Assembly (NCBI RefSeq): GCF_033723955.1
Contig: NZ_CP137555.1
Location: 434,001-498,000, forward strand
From: Microbulbifer pacificus
Lineage (GTDB): Bacteria; Pseudomonadota; Gammaproteobacteria; Pseudomonadales; Cellvibrionaceae
Length of the DNA: 64,000 nucleotides
Direction: 5' to 3'
The notes beneath the pieces were generated by a model that ran no database searches, was not told the DNA's origin, and was given only the letters and a program-made list of their open reading frames with translations. Shown here one piece after another: positions 27,616 through 34,173 of the stretch. Within the stretch, counting starts at the first letter, position 1. Every line of letters starts with the position of its first letter. The position numbers and the translations under genes are program-made.

Positions 27616-28176
27616 TCACCTTCCTTCTTGCCAATTCCGCCTGTTGCTCAGCCCTACCTGTAAATACTCCATCTGGTCAGACAGGATCTGGTGAGCCTGG
27701 AGAAGAATCGCTTCATAAGGATTGGGCAGAAACGGCACTGCGAGAAGTGGCATACCCGCCTCATCCGGTGTCATGGCACCTTTGCGGTTGTTGCAACCCT
27801 TACAAGCAGCAACCACATTTTCCCAACAATCGGTTCCGCCACGGGACGTCGGCATTACGTGATCTCTCGTCAGCTCAGAACTGCGAAAACTCTCACCACA
27901 GTAAAGGCATAGGTGCTGATCGCGGGCGAACAGACTCATGTTGGTAAGAGCAGGACGATGCCTTGAACGAATACGGTCAGCTTTTCGTCCTGCAATTACC
28001 GGCGCAATCGCGAGTATTGAACGATGGCCACAGTTCCGATACCCGCCGCGCAGAATCGTCTTGAATGTTCCAATTTCCCACAACACCTGATCTTTTGCAT
28101 ACAAATATGCCGCGCGCTGTAGATCGATCCAACGGATAGGTCTACCTCCCGCGTCTAAATACAATACTCGAGCCAT
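27616..28176 (-). CDS. HNH endonuclease family protein
   Basis: 186 residues. The HNH core is CLYCGESF, LTRDHVMPTSRGGTDCWENVVAACKGCNNRKG, with two CxxC-type zinc pairs framing the catalytic His. The N-terminal half is conserved in many chromosomal HNH proteins of proteobacteria. It sits at the downstream end of the tRNA array, 40 bases from tRNA-Arg(TCT), same strand. It could be a stable host gene or part of the element that carries the array. ATG 28176 chosen; the residues upstream do not resemble the family. Confidence 0.88.
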   Translation of the reverse strand: MARVLYLDAGGRPIRWIDLQRAAYLYAKDQVLWEIGTFKTILRGGYRNCGHRSILAIAPVIAGRKADRIRSRHRPALTNMSLFARDQHLCLYCGESFRSSELTRDHVMPTSRGGTDCWENVVAACKGCNNRKGAMTPDEAGMPLLAVPFLPNPYEAILLQAHQILSDQMEYLQVGLSNRRNWQEGR

Positions 28177-28215
28177 TGTTCTTCCCTTCGAGCAAAAAAC
28201 CTGGCCGCTTTTTTC

Positions 28216-28291
28216 TGGCACGCCCGGGGGGAGTCGAACCCCCAACCAAGACCTTAGAAGGATCCTGCTCTGCCAATTGAGCTACGGGCGT
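28216..28291 (-). tRNA. tRNA-Arg(TCT)
   Basis: Full cloverleaf: acceptor ACGCCCG/CGGGCGT, anticodon loop CTTCTAA, T loop TTCGACT, discriminator G and encoded CCA. It is the last gene of the minus-strand array and reads AGA. Confidence 0.93.
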
Positions 28292-28292
28292 C

Positions 28293-28595
28293 TTAGAGTT
28301 TCATAAATGTCACACGATCCGCAGTGCGATACCCTCGCGCCATTAGGTAATGCATGGCCAGTCGGCGGTCCTCAGTAGACACCTGGTTTAGCACTACACG
28401 TAGAGGTAGACAGTGCCGGCCATTGCACCACGACAGGAAAGTAATCAGGCTTTCCCGGCTTGGCTGCGGCTGGACGATCTGTAAGATCGACACGGGGTAT
28501 TCACGCATAATGCGCTTGGCACTGACATAGTTCGTCGTAGCCAGGCCCGCGCCGTGATCGCCGGCCCCAATGATGAGACGTATGATATGACCTCG
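28293..28595 (-). CDS. Possible small protein between two tRNA-Arg genes
   Basis: An open frame of about 100 residues fills the only sizeable gap in the lower array. It has mixed composition (LIIGAGDHGAGLATTNY, LAMHYLMARGYRTADRV) and no recognised domain. No good ribosome site precedes ATG 28595, which lies just after the CCA of tRNA-Arg(CCG). It may be a real cargo gene of the array or chance. Confidence 0.35.
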   Translation of the reverse strand, partial: RGHIIRLIIGAGDHGAGLATTNYVSAKRIMREYPVSILQIVQPQPSRESLITFLSWCNGRHCLPLRVVLNQVSTEDRRLAMHYLMARGYRTADRVTFMKL

Positions 28596-28601
28596 CATGA
28601 T

Positions 28602-28679
28602 TGGCGATCCCGACCGGACTCGAACCGGCAACCGTAGGCTTCGGAAACCTGTGCTCTGGTCCAATTGAGCTACGGGATC
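28602..28679 (-). tRNA. tRNA-Arg(CCG)
   Basis: Acceptor GATCCCG/CGGGATC, anticodon loop TTCCGAA, T arm GCCGG-TTCGAGT-CCGGT, discriminator G, encoded CCA. The outer pair of the anticodon stem is mismatched (C/A). Reads CGG. Confidence 0.88.
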
Positions 28680-28691
28680 GATGAGTTGGAA

Positions 28692-28769
28692 TGGTGCCCA
28701 CGGAACGGATTCGAACCTTCGTCCTATCGCTTACAAGGCGATTGCTCTAGCCAACTGAGCTACGTGGGC
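28692..28769 (-). tRNA. tRNA-Thr(TGT)
   Basis: Acceptor GCCCACG/CGTGGGC, anticodon stem ATCGC/GCGAT with loop CTTGTAA, discriminator A, encoded CCA. The T arm has an eight-base loop and a G/G mismatch, so it is slightly abnormal. Confidence 0.88.
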
Positions 28770-28937
28770 GTGTGCTGCTGAGAAGGATGCGCCGGTACAG
28801 CTGACTACCGCTGTAAGTTCAGGATGGCGTGGTCCCCCATATGAGTGGGATGGGTCGGGTACCTGTGATCCAGGTTGATGCCAAGCACACTCTCCTTAGT
28901 AGGGTTCAAAGCTCTATCATTGCCCAGCAGGAAATTC

Positions 28938-29011
28938 TGGAGCGGCCTGTGGGACTCGAACCCACCTTTCCGGCTTGGAAGACCGGTACCTAACCTCTCG
29001 GTCAAGGCCGC
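28938..29011 (-). tRNA. tRNA-Gly(TCC)
   Basis: Acceptor GCGGCCT/AGGCCGC, anticodon stem CCGGT/GCCGG with loop CTTCCAA, T loop TTCGAGT, discriminator T, encoded CCA. Reads GGA. Confidence 0.92.
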
Positions 29012-29097
29012 ATTCAGCTTTGGCGATTCACATAGACATATTCTGAACAACCTATCGCGCCTACGTATTCCAACACCGGCACGTCATTTCGTGTATT

Positions 29098-29186
29098 TGG
29101 CAGAGCCTGTGAGATTCGAACTCACGCACCCCTTCCGGGACCCTCGATTAGCAATCGAGCGCAATAAACCGCTCTGCCAAGGCTCC
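29098..29186 (-). tRNA. tRNA-Ser(GCT)
   Basis: Class II tRNA of 89 bases with a long variable arm. Acceptor GGAGCCT/AGGCTCT, anticodon loop TTGCTAA flanked by CTCGA/TCGAG, discriminator G, encoded CCA. Reads AGC/AGT. Confidence 0.92.
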
Positions 29187-29193
29187 TTTGCAA

Positions 29194-29275
29194 CGGTGTA
29201 AAAGTAGAATCGAACCACCAGAGCTCTCGCGACCAGTCTCGAGCCCGACAAACTCAATACCTGCTCTACTTCTAC
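29194..29275 (-). pseudogene. Unassigned tRNA-like sequence, probably a degenerate tRNA
   Basis: On the minus strand the ends pair (GTAGAAG/CTTTTAC), and a T-arm-like GTGG-TTCGATT-CTAC is present, but no normal D arm or anticodon stem can be drawn. A CTCGAGA heptamer could be an anticodon loop (CGA) but its stem has two mismatches. The 3' end reads ACCG instead of CCA. It occupies a regular tRNA slot in the array. Confidence 0.4.
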
Positions 29276-29372
29276 AGAAATATTTTCACCGCCCCGCCAA
29301 CGCGATGAACACGACTGTCCGCTGACAGCCCCCCAGTGCAACGATTCGGGAGAAGGATTTGACCGCTGCATA

Positions 29373-29451
29373 TGGCACACCCGGCAGGATTCGAACCTGC
29401 AATCTCTGGATTCGTAATCCAGTGCCTTGAGTCCAATTTGGCCACGGGTGC
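29373..29451 (-). tRNA. tRNA-Arg(ACG)
   Basis: Acceptor GCACCCG/CGGGTGT, anticodon stem CTGGA/TCCAG with loop TTACGAA, T arm GCAGG-TTCGAAT-CCTGC, discriminator G, encoded CCA. A34 would be edited to inosine by TadA to read CGU/CGC/CGA. Confidence 0.92.
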
Positions 29452-29462
29452 TCTAAAAAATT

Positions 29463-29538
29463 TGGGGCGGCAGGCCGGATTTGAACCGGCGTATACATGA
29501 GCCACATTCATGCGCATAACCACTCTGCCACAGCCGCC
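29463..29538 (-). tRNA. tRNA-His(GTG)
   Basis: Loop ATGTGGC with GTG anticodon in stem CATGA/TCATG. The extra 5' G(-1) opposite discriminator C, the identity element of tRNA-His, is encoded. T arm GCCGG-TTCAAAT-CCGGC; CCA encoded. One T/T mismatch in the acceptor. Confidence 0.9.
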
Positions 29539-29596
29539 ACAATTCAACGGGCAAACTCATTGCCATTCCCGCGCTTCAGAGCCGCGGCCCTGTTAC

Positions 29597-29671
29597 TGGC
29601 TGAGGAGGCGGGATTCGAACCCGCGCTCTCCCGGTTAACAGCCGGGTGCATTACCGCTTTGCTACTCCTCA
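29597..29671 (-). tRNA. tRNA-Asn(GTT)
   Basis: Acceptor TGAGGAG/CTCCTCA, anticodon stem CCCGG/CCGGG with loop CTGTTAA, T arm GCGGG-TTCGAAT-CCCGC, discriminator G, encoded CCA. Confidence 0.94.
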
Positions 29672-29676
29672 AAACC

Positions 29677-29768
29677 TGGTGCATATTGGGAGAGTTGAAC
29701 TTGGGCGACTTTTGAACTCCCGACTTATGGTGTGCAAAGCCGTTGCTCTCCCCCTGAGCTACCAATAA
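29677..29768 (-). pseudogene. tRNA-Ala(TGC)-like gene with a 17-base insertion in the T arm
   Basis: The D arm (TAGCTCAGGGGGAGAGCA) and a TTTGCAC anticodon loop look like tRNA-Ala, but the anticodon stem ACGGC/ACCAT has two mismatches. The T arm GGGAGTTCA...ACTCTCCC is split by 17 extra bases, bounded by a direct repeat GTTCA. Removing 17 bases restores a 75-base tRNA. The last bases spell ACCA. It is probably non-functional, or a processed oddity. Confidence 0.6.
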
Positions 29769-29774
29769 GAAATC

Positions 29775-29849
29775 TGGAGTCCCCTGGCGGAATCCAACCG
29801 CCGTGTGCGGTGTTGCAGACCGCTGCCTAAAGCACTCGGCCAAGGGGAC
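29775..29849 (-). tRNA. tRNA-Cys(GCA)
   Basis: Acceptor GTCCCCT/AGGGGAC, anticodon stem GCGGT/ACCGC with loop CTGCAAC, discriminator T as expected for Cys, encoded CCA. The T loop is TTGGATT: the nearly universal C56 is G, which would break the G19-C56 elbow pair. Confidence 0.88.
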
Positions 29850-29886
29850 AGAAAGAAAAAATGTTGTGCTGCCGAAGCAACGTAGT

Positions 29887-29962
29887 TGGCAGGCGGACCC
29901 GGGCTCGAACCGGGGACTCAATCTTCAGAGGCTTGCGAGTTTCCAGCTACTCACATCCGCCA
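29887..29962 (-). tRNA. tRNA-Gln(CTG)
   Basis: Acceptor TGGCGGA/TCCGCCT with an unpaired first position (T/T), as tRNA-Gln prefers a weak 1-72 pair. Anticodon stem CAAGC/GATTG with loop CTCTGAA, T arm CCCGG-TTCGAGC-CCGGG, discriminator G, encoded CCA. One mismatch in the anticodon stem. Confidence 0.82.
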
Positions 29963-30021
29963 ATTGTTTAATGAAAACTATTGCCGAGCGGATCGGGAAA
30001 AACGCTGGACAATACTTCAGG

Positions 30022-30101
30022 TGGTACGCCGGGCGAGACTCGAACTCGCAACAGTAAGCAGGGTTTAAAGCTGCCGCGTCTACCCATTCCGCCACCGGCG
30101 C
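30022..30101 (-). tRNA. tRNA-Leu(TAA) with a reduced variable arm
   Basis: The acceptor GCGCCGG/CCGGCGT and the D arm TGGCGGAATGGGTAGACGC are typical of tRNA-Leu; anticodon loop TTTAAAC, discriminator A, encoded CCA. The variable region is only about eight bases (TTACTGTT) instead of the 13-17 base arm of class II tRNA-Leu, and the anticodon stem has one C/C mismatch. Confidence 0.8.
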
Positions 30102-30119
30102 AGAGTGAGGGGAGTGATT

Positions 30120-30211
30120 TGGAGGTGGAATAGAGATTCGAACTCTAGGGGCAGTTCATACCACCCTTCTGTTTTCAAGACAGATGCCATAAACCACTCG
30201 GCCATTCCACC
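30120..30211 (-). tRNA. tRNA-Ser(TGA)
   Basis: 92-base class II tRNA with long variable arm. Acceptor GGTGGAA/TTCCACC, anticodon stem TCTGT/ACAGA with loop CTTGAAA, T loop TTCGAAT, encoded CCA. The discriminator is T, whereas bacterial tRNA-Ser usually has G. Confidence 0.9.
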
Positions 30212-30251
30212 GTAGTAGATCCCTCTCCCAACCCAAATGTTGCCGGGAGAG

Positions 30252-30327
30252 TGGCGGGCCACGCGGGACTCGAACCCGCAACGTCCGGTTTTGGAGACCG
30301 GAGCTCTACCAATTGAGCTAATGACCC
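30252..30327 (-). tRNA. tRNA-Trp(CCA)
   Basis: Acceptor GGGTCAT/GTGGCCC, anticodon stem CCGGT/ACCGG with loop CTCCAAA, T arm GCGGG-TTCGAGT-CCCGC, discriminator G, encoded CCA. Confidence 0.93.
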
Positions 30328-30341
30328 AACAGAATTCATGT

Positions 30342-30413
30342 TTGGCGCAGCGGGATTTGAACCCGCGTGTGCCGGCTTAAAAGGCCGGTGTATAACCGCT
30401 CTACCACGCGCCA
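30342..30413 (-). tRNA. tRNA-Lys(TTT), CCA not encoded
   Basis: Acceptor TGGCGCG/TGCGCCA, anticodon stem CCGGC/GCCGG with loop CTTTTAA, T arm GCGGG-TTCAAAT-CCCGC, discriminator A. The next bases are ACA, so CCA must be added after transcription. Confidence 0.9.
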
Positions 30414-30430
30414 AAGATGAACTCTGTAAA

Positions 30431-30507
30431 TGGCATCCCCAACGGGGCTCGAACCCGTATTTGCTGCGTGAAAGGCAACTGTACTACTCCGGTTCGACGA
30501 TGGGGAC
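30431..30507 (-). tRNA. tRNA-Glu(TTC)
   Basis: Acceptor GTCCCCA/TGGGGAT, anticodon stem GTTGC/GCAGC with loop CTTTCAC, T arm ACGGG-TTCGAGC-CCCGT, discriminator G, encoded CCA. Confidence 0.92.
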
Positions 30508-30515
30508 ACAACTAA

Positions 30516-30587
30516 TCGTGGCTCGAAGATTCGAACTTCGGACCGCACCCTTATCAAGAATGTGCTCTACCCCTGAGCTAAGCCACG
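30516..30587 (-). tRNA. tRNA-Ile(GAT), CCA not encoded
   Basis: Acceptor CGTGGCT/AGCCACG, D arm TAGCTCAGGGGTAGAGCA, anticodon stem CATTC/GGGTG with loop TTGATAA, T arm CGAAG-TTCGAAT-CTTCG, discriminator A followed by TTA. It is the first gene of the tight array. Confidence 0.9.
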
Positions 30588-31265
30588 ACAAAAAAAAGCG
30601 ACCAGTTTGTTAACGAACGTGCTGGGTGTCAGTGCCAGCGCACTTTCAACCCGCCATAAAAAAACCCGGATGGCGGGAGTCGCCAACCGGGCTTTTCACA
30701 CGTTGTGTTCCAAAGTCCGGCCGGCGCGCAGCCGACCGGACAGGTCGAACTACGCTTTCAAGCGATCTCCAAAATAAATCTCTGCTCCTTTCGACGAATT
30801 TATTGTTGGCCAACGCATGAAACTTCTGGGCAATGCACTACTACACAGGTTCCGCCCCAAATCTTGGGACCTCCCGCGGGTGGTTTTATGGCATTGCAGA
30901 TTTAACATTTCAGCTACCAGCTCTTATGCCGCGACGCGGCGAAATTTTTTTCATCGGAACGCCGTTTGTCCCGAGTTCTTTTTAAAGCTATCACGAAAAA
31001 AATGGTTTTCAAGCTTATTTTTGAATTTTTCCATATTTTTCAATAACTTACGATTATTCAAAACGAGGCATGACCTACCGAATTTTCGGCATAAATAAAT
31101 GGGCTTTGGAGCCGGTGAGAGCGTGGCATACGCTCAGCTATTCCCTGTTTTCAGTCGTAATTTCTGCTTCATATTTCCCAATTTTTGCTAAATCGCTCTC
31201 TATTGACTGCTCCACCAATCGAGCGGATTGGAATTCCATCTACGTTTTTTCAATGATGAAAATTT
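30588..31265. other. AT-rich spacer upstream of the tRNA array
   Basis: About 680 bases with no convincing gene. It presumably holds the promoter of the minus-strand array, but I cannot point to a clear -35/-10 pair. It contains a minus-strand terminator at 30656-30690. Confidence 0.5.
30656..30690 (-). terminator. Minus-strand intrinsic terminator between tRNA-Met and the array
   Basis: Read on the minus strand, AGCCCGG...CCGGG with inner TTGGCG/CGCCA pairing is followed by seven T. It would stop transcripts coming from tRNA-Met, so the array probably has its own promoter within 70 bases or the terminator is leaky. Confidence 0.7.
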
Positions 31266-31341
31266 TGGTAGGCCGTGGCGGACTCGAACCGCCTCCTATC
31301 CCTTATGAAGAGATTGCTCTTACCGGATGAGCTACCGGCCC
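31266..31341 (-). tRNA. tRNA-Met(CAT), elongator type
   Basis: Acceptor GGGCCGG/ACGGCCT (last pair mismatched), D arm TAGCTC...GAGCA, anticodon stem ATCTC/GGGAT with loop TTCATAA, T arm GGCGG-TTCGAGT-CCGCC, discriminator A, encoded CCA. No initiator features (three G-C pairs in the anticodon stem) are present. CAT could also be an Ile2 tRNA if modified to lysidine. Confidence 0.9.
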
Positions 31342-31381
31342 AAAAACAAAAAAACCCCGGAGGCGAACCTGCGGGGGTTTT
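31342..31381 (-). terminator. Strong minus-strand terminator, possibly an attenuator
   Basis: On the minus strand the stem AAACCCC/GGGGTTT with inner AGG-TTCG-CCT is followed by a T-run of seven and then GTTTTTG. It lies after the leader peptide at 31427-31522. The segment CGCCTCC in its loop side can pair with an upstream GGGAGGCG (31404-31411), a possible anti-terminator. Confidence 0.75.
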
Positions 31382-31400
31382 GATACCGTGTCCGGAAGGC

Positions 31401-31424
31401 TCGCGCCTCCCGGGAACAGGAGGC
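31401..31424 (-). promoter_or_regulatory. Stem-loop that competes with the terminator
   Basis: GCCTCC/GGAGGC with an eight-base loop at 31405-31424. Its second strand can instead pair with the CGCCTCC of the terminator hairpin downstream, giving mutually exclusive structures like those of an attenuator. Confidence 0.45.
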
Positions 31425-31426
31425 AG

Positions 31427-31522
31427 TTATCTCAGATTTTTCTCCACACAAATACTCCACACCCGCGTCCCTTGTGGGGCGGTGCGCGGTATGGAATTGT
31501 GAAAGCTCGATAACCTGATCAC
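31427..31522 (-). CDS. Possible 31-residue leader peptide
   Basis: GTG at 31522 is preceded by AGGAG at six bases. The 31 codons read MIRLSSFHNSIPRTAPQGTR then VWSICVEKNLR and stop at TAA, just before the competing hairpins and terminator. There is one Trp and no run of a single amino acid, so which signal would be sensed is unclear. Only a tRNA-Met gene follows, so a structural gene may have been lost or the arrangement may be chance. Confidence 0.4.
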   Translation of the reverse strand: MIRLSSFHNSIPRTAPQGTRVWSICVEKNLR

Positions 31523-31784
31523 GGTGTTCTCCTGATTGATACGGGAATTCTAGGGCGTTAACGGAGCTTTGCAACAGTCAATTCGCGCAAGCGAAAAACA
31601 TGGCGCACAATTCATTGCCGAGAAATATGCCGCACTGCAGTTTTTACCCCTGTGCGCCCCACCTTTTCCCTTCTCCCCGCAGCCCCCTTTGCAGACATAA
31701 CAGACAAAACCGGAACGCCGTACTTGCCATTATCCGAAGTCGTGACAAGATAGAGAGCATTCACTCTCTATGTGAGACTTTCAC

Positions 31785-33536
31785 ATGCACTACGACATCA
31801 TCATCCGCGGCGGCCGGGTTTTTGACGGCTGTGGTAACCCTGCGATCTTTGCAGACGTCGGCATTACTGGTGGCCATGTGGCCGCCATCAGTGAGAGCGG
31901 CCTAGGCGACGCCACCGCAGAGCGCGACATCAACGCAAACGGTCACTGGGTGACACCCGGATTCATCGACCTGCACACCCACTACGACGCAGAGATGATC
32001 GTTTCACCTTCGCTGTCGGAGTCGGTGCGACACGGCGTCACCACCTGCTTTGTGGGCAGCTGCTCCATCAGCATGATTTTTTCCCCACCGGAAGATGCCT
32101 CCGATATCTTCACCCGAGTGGAATCGATCCCGCGCGAGTATGTGCTGCCCATACTCCACCAGCACAAGACCTGGAGTGACGCCAAAGGCTATGTGGAATT
32201 CCTGCAGCAACAGCCCCTGGGCCCCAATATCGCTAGCTATATGGGTCACAGCGATCTGCGCACCGCCGTCATGGGGCTTGAGCGGGCGGTATCCCCGAAG
32301 GTCACGCCCAGCGAAGAAGAAATGCAACGCATGGAAACACTGCTCAACGAGGGGCTGGACCAGGGGCTGCTCGGCCTGTCCAGCATGACCAACCCCTGGG
32401 ACAAGGTAGACGGGGACCGTCACCGCTCCAGTGCCCTGCCCTCTGTCTATGCGCGTTGGAAGGAATATCGCCGCCTGCACAAACTGCTGCGACAGAAAGA
32501 TGCCATTCTGCAATCCGCGCCCAATCTCACCACCAAGATCAACGCGGTCTTTTTCCTCTTCACCTCGGCCAGCCTGTGGTTCCGCCGCAAACTGCGCACA
32601 ACCCTGATCACCCTGATGGATCCCAAAGCCGACCCCTGGTTGTCCAGCCTCACGGCCATGGGCGCGAACTTTTTCAATCGCTGGCTGGGCGCCAACTTCC
32701 GCTGGCAGGCACTGCCCAGCCCCTTCGAGGTCTATGCCGACGGTATCGACTTCATCGTGTTCGAGGAATTTCCATCCGGTGAAATTGCCCTGCACCTGCA
32801 ACAGGACCTGCAGCGCAACGAGCTGTTCAAGACACCCAGCTACCGGGAGCAATTCAAGAACGATTACCGAAAACGCTTCGGCGGGCGGGTCTGGCACCGG
32901 GATTTCGGTGATGCCTGGATCGTGGATTGCCCGGATGAAACCGTGGTCGGCAAGTCCGTGGCCGATGTGGCAAAAGAGCGCAACGATCACGAGGTCGACA
33001 CCTTCCTGGATCTGATCATTGACCACGGCCGCAAGCTCCGCTGGCGCACCGTCATCGCCAATCACCGCGAGCACGTGGTCAAACGCAACATCACCCAGCC
33101 CTGCGCACTGATCGGCTTTTCAGATGCCGGGGCCCATCTGCGCAACATGGCCTTCTACAACTTCCCACTGCATGTACTCAAATTTTCCCTGCAGGAAAAC
33201 CCGGCACTGACGCCCGAGAAGGCGGTATGGCGATGCAGCGGCGAAATCGCGGACTGGTACAACATCGATGCGGGAAAACTGCGCGTTGGAGACCGGGCAG
33301 ATATCGCCATCATTGACCCCGTGGCGCTGGCGAATGCCGATCTGCAACGCTACGCGGAAGCCCCATTCGAGGAGCTCGGCGGCCTTATGCGCATCGTCAA
33401 TCGCAATGACGAGGTGGTCCGCACCGTGATCATCAATGGTCGGCAAGTATGGGATGGCCAGGGATTTGATCCCGCGCTCGGGCGCGAGCAGGGGGTTGGC
33501 CAGTTCCTGCCACGCAAAAACCAGCAACAGGGATAA
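31785..33536 (+). CDS. Amidohydrolase of the N-acyl-D-amino-acid deacylase (D-aminoacylase) type
   Basis: 583 residues, typical size. The amidohydrolase metal motif is TPGFIDLHTHYDAEM (HTH, residues about 64-66), with the C-terminal GFSDAGAHLRNM supplying the metal Asp, and GKLRVGDRADIAIIDP near the end of the small beta domain. The family hydrolyses N-acyl-D-amino acids or similar cyclic amides in the cytosol. No signal peptide is seen. A TetR-family gene starts five bases after the stop, so the pair is an operon and the regulator probably controls it. Confidence 0.88.
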   Translation: MHYDIIIRGGRVFDGCGNPAIFADVGITGGHVAAISESGLGDATAERDINANGHWVTPGFIDLHTHYDAEMIVSPSLSESVRHGVTTCFVGSCSISMIFSPPEDASDIFTRVESIPREYVLPILHQHKTWSDAKGYVEFLQQQPLGPNIASYMGHSDLRTAVMGLERAVSPKVTPSEEEMQRMETLLNEGLDQGLLGLSSMTNPWDKVDGDRHRSSALPSVYARWKEYRRLHKLLRQKDAILQSAPNLTTKINAVFFLFTSASLWFRRKLRTTLITLMDPKADPWLSSLTAMGANFFNRWLGANFRWQALPSPFEVYADGIDFIVFEEFPSGEIALHLQQDLQRNELFKTPSYREQFKNDYRKRFGGRVWHRDFGDAWIVDCPDETVVGKSVADVAKERNDHEVDTFLDLIIDHGRKLRWRTVIANHREHVVKRNITQPCALIGFSDAGAHLRNMAFYNFPLHVLKFSLQENPALTPEKAVWRCSGEIADWYNIDAGKLRVGDRADIAIIDPVALANADLQRYAEAPFEELGGLMRIVNRNDEVVRTVIINGRQVWDGQGFDPALGREQGVGQFLPRKNQQQG

Positions 33537-33540
33537 CGCG

Positions 33541-34173
33541 ATGGCGAGCAAGCCTAACCCCACACGACGTACCCAGGCCGAGCGACGCGAAGATAGCATT
33601 GCACGTCTTGTGCAGGCTTGTATCGATTGCCTGGTTGAGAAAGGCTACCACCAGACATCCACGCTGGCTGTTGCACGCAGCGCGGGGTTGTCTCAGGGCG
33701 CGCTGTTTCGCCACTTTGACAGTCGCCTCACCCTGCTGGAACTTACCGCAATAACGCTTTCACGGCGCTTTATCGACAACTACCGGGCCCAGGTAGATCA
33801 TCTGCTGGGTAACGGCAATGAAGACGTCGCCGTGGCCATCCACGCGCTCCACCAGATCACCCGCAGCCCGGAACAGCTCGCCTGGTTCGAGCTCCAGCAA
33901 GCCGCCCGCACAGATACGGAACTGCGGGATGTTTTTCGTCCGGTCTTCCTTGAAAACCGGCGTGAAAATATCGCGCTCGCCAAACAGCTAATACCCGATA
34001 TCGCGAGCCGAATGCCGATGATGGGGGAACTGGTGCAGACCCTGATTCAGATTTTTCACGGCCAAACCCTCGATGCGCATCTTGAGCAGAACCCCGAAAA
34101 AGATGAGCAAATACTCGCGCTCACCATCAACCTTGCGCAGCTTGCGACCTCTTCATTGGCGAAAAAGAGCTGA
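33541..34173 (+). CDS. TetR/AcrR family transcriptional regulator
   Basis: 210 residues. The N-terminal helix-turn-helix runs from RREDSIARLVQACIDCL through YHQTSTLAVARSAGLSQGALFRHFDSR (about 15-65). The C-terminal ligand-binding half is divergent as usual. It starts five bases after the amidohydrolase gene (ATG 33541). It likely senses a substrate or product of that enzyme and represses the pair (inference). Confidence 0.92.
   Translation: MASKPNPTRRTQAERREDSIARLVQACIDCLVEKGYHQTSTLAVARSAGLSQGALFRHFDSRLTLLELTAITLSRRFIDNYRAQVDHLLGNGNEDVAVAIHALHQITRSPEQLAWFELQQAARTDTELRDVFRPVFLENRRENIALAKQLIPDIASRMPMMGELVQTLIQIFHGQTLDAHLEQNPEKDEQILALTINLAQLATSSLAKKS

Noticed and set aside
28805..28937. Possible small gene or tRNA between tRNA-Thr and tRNA-Gly
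   Set aside because: A short frame ending near 28805 has no start signal and no cloverleaf can be drawn.
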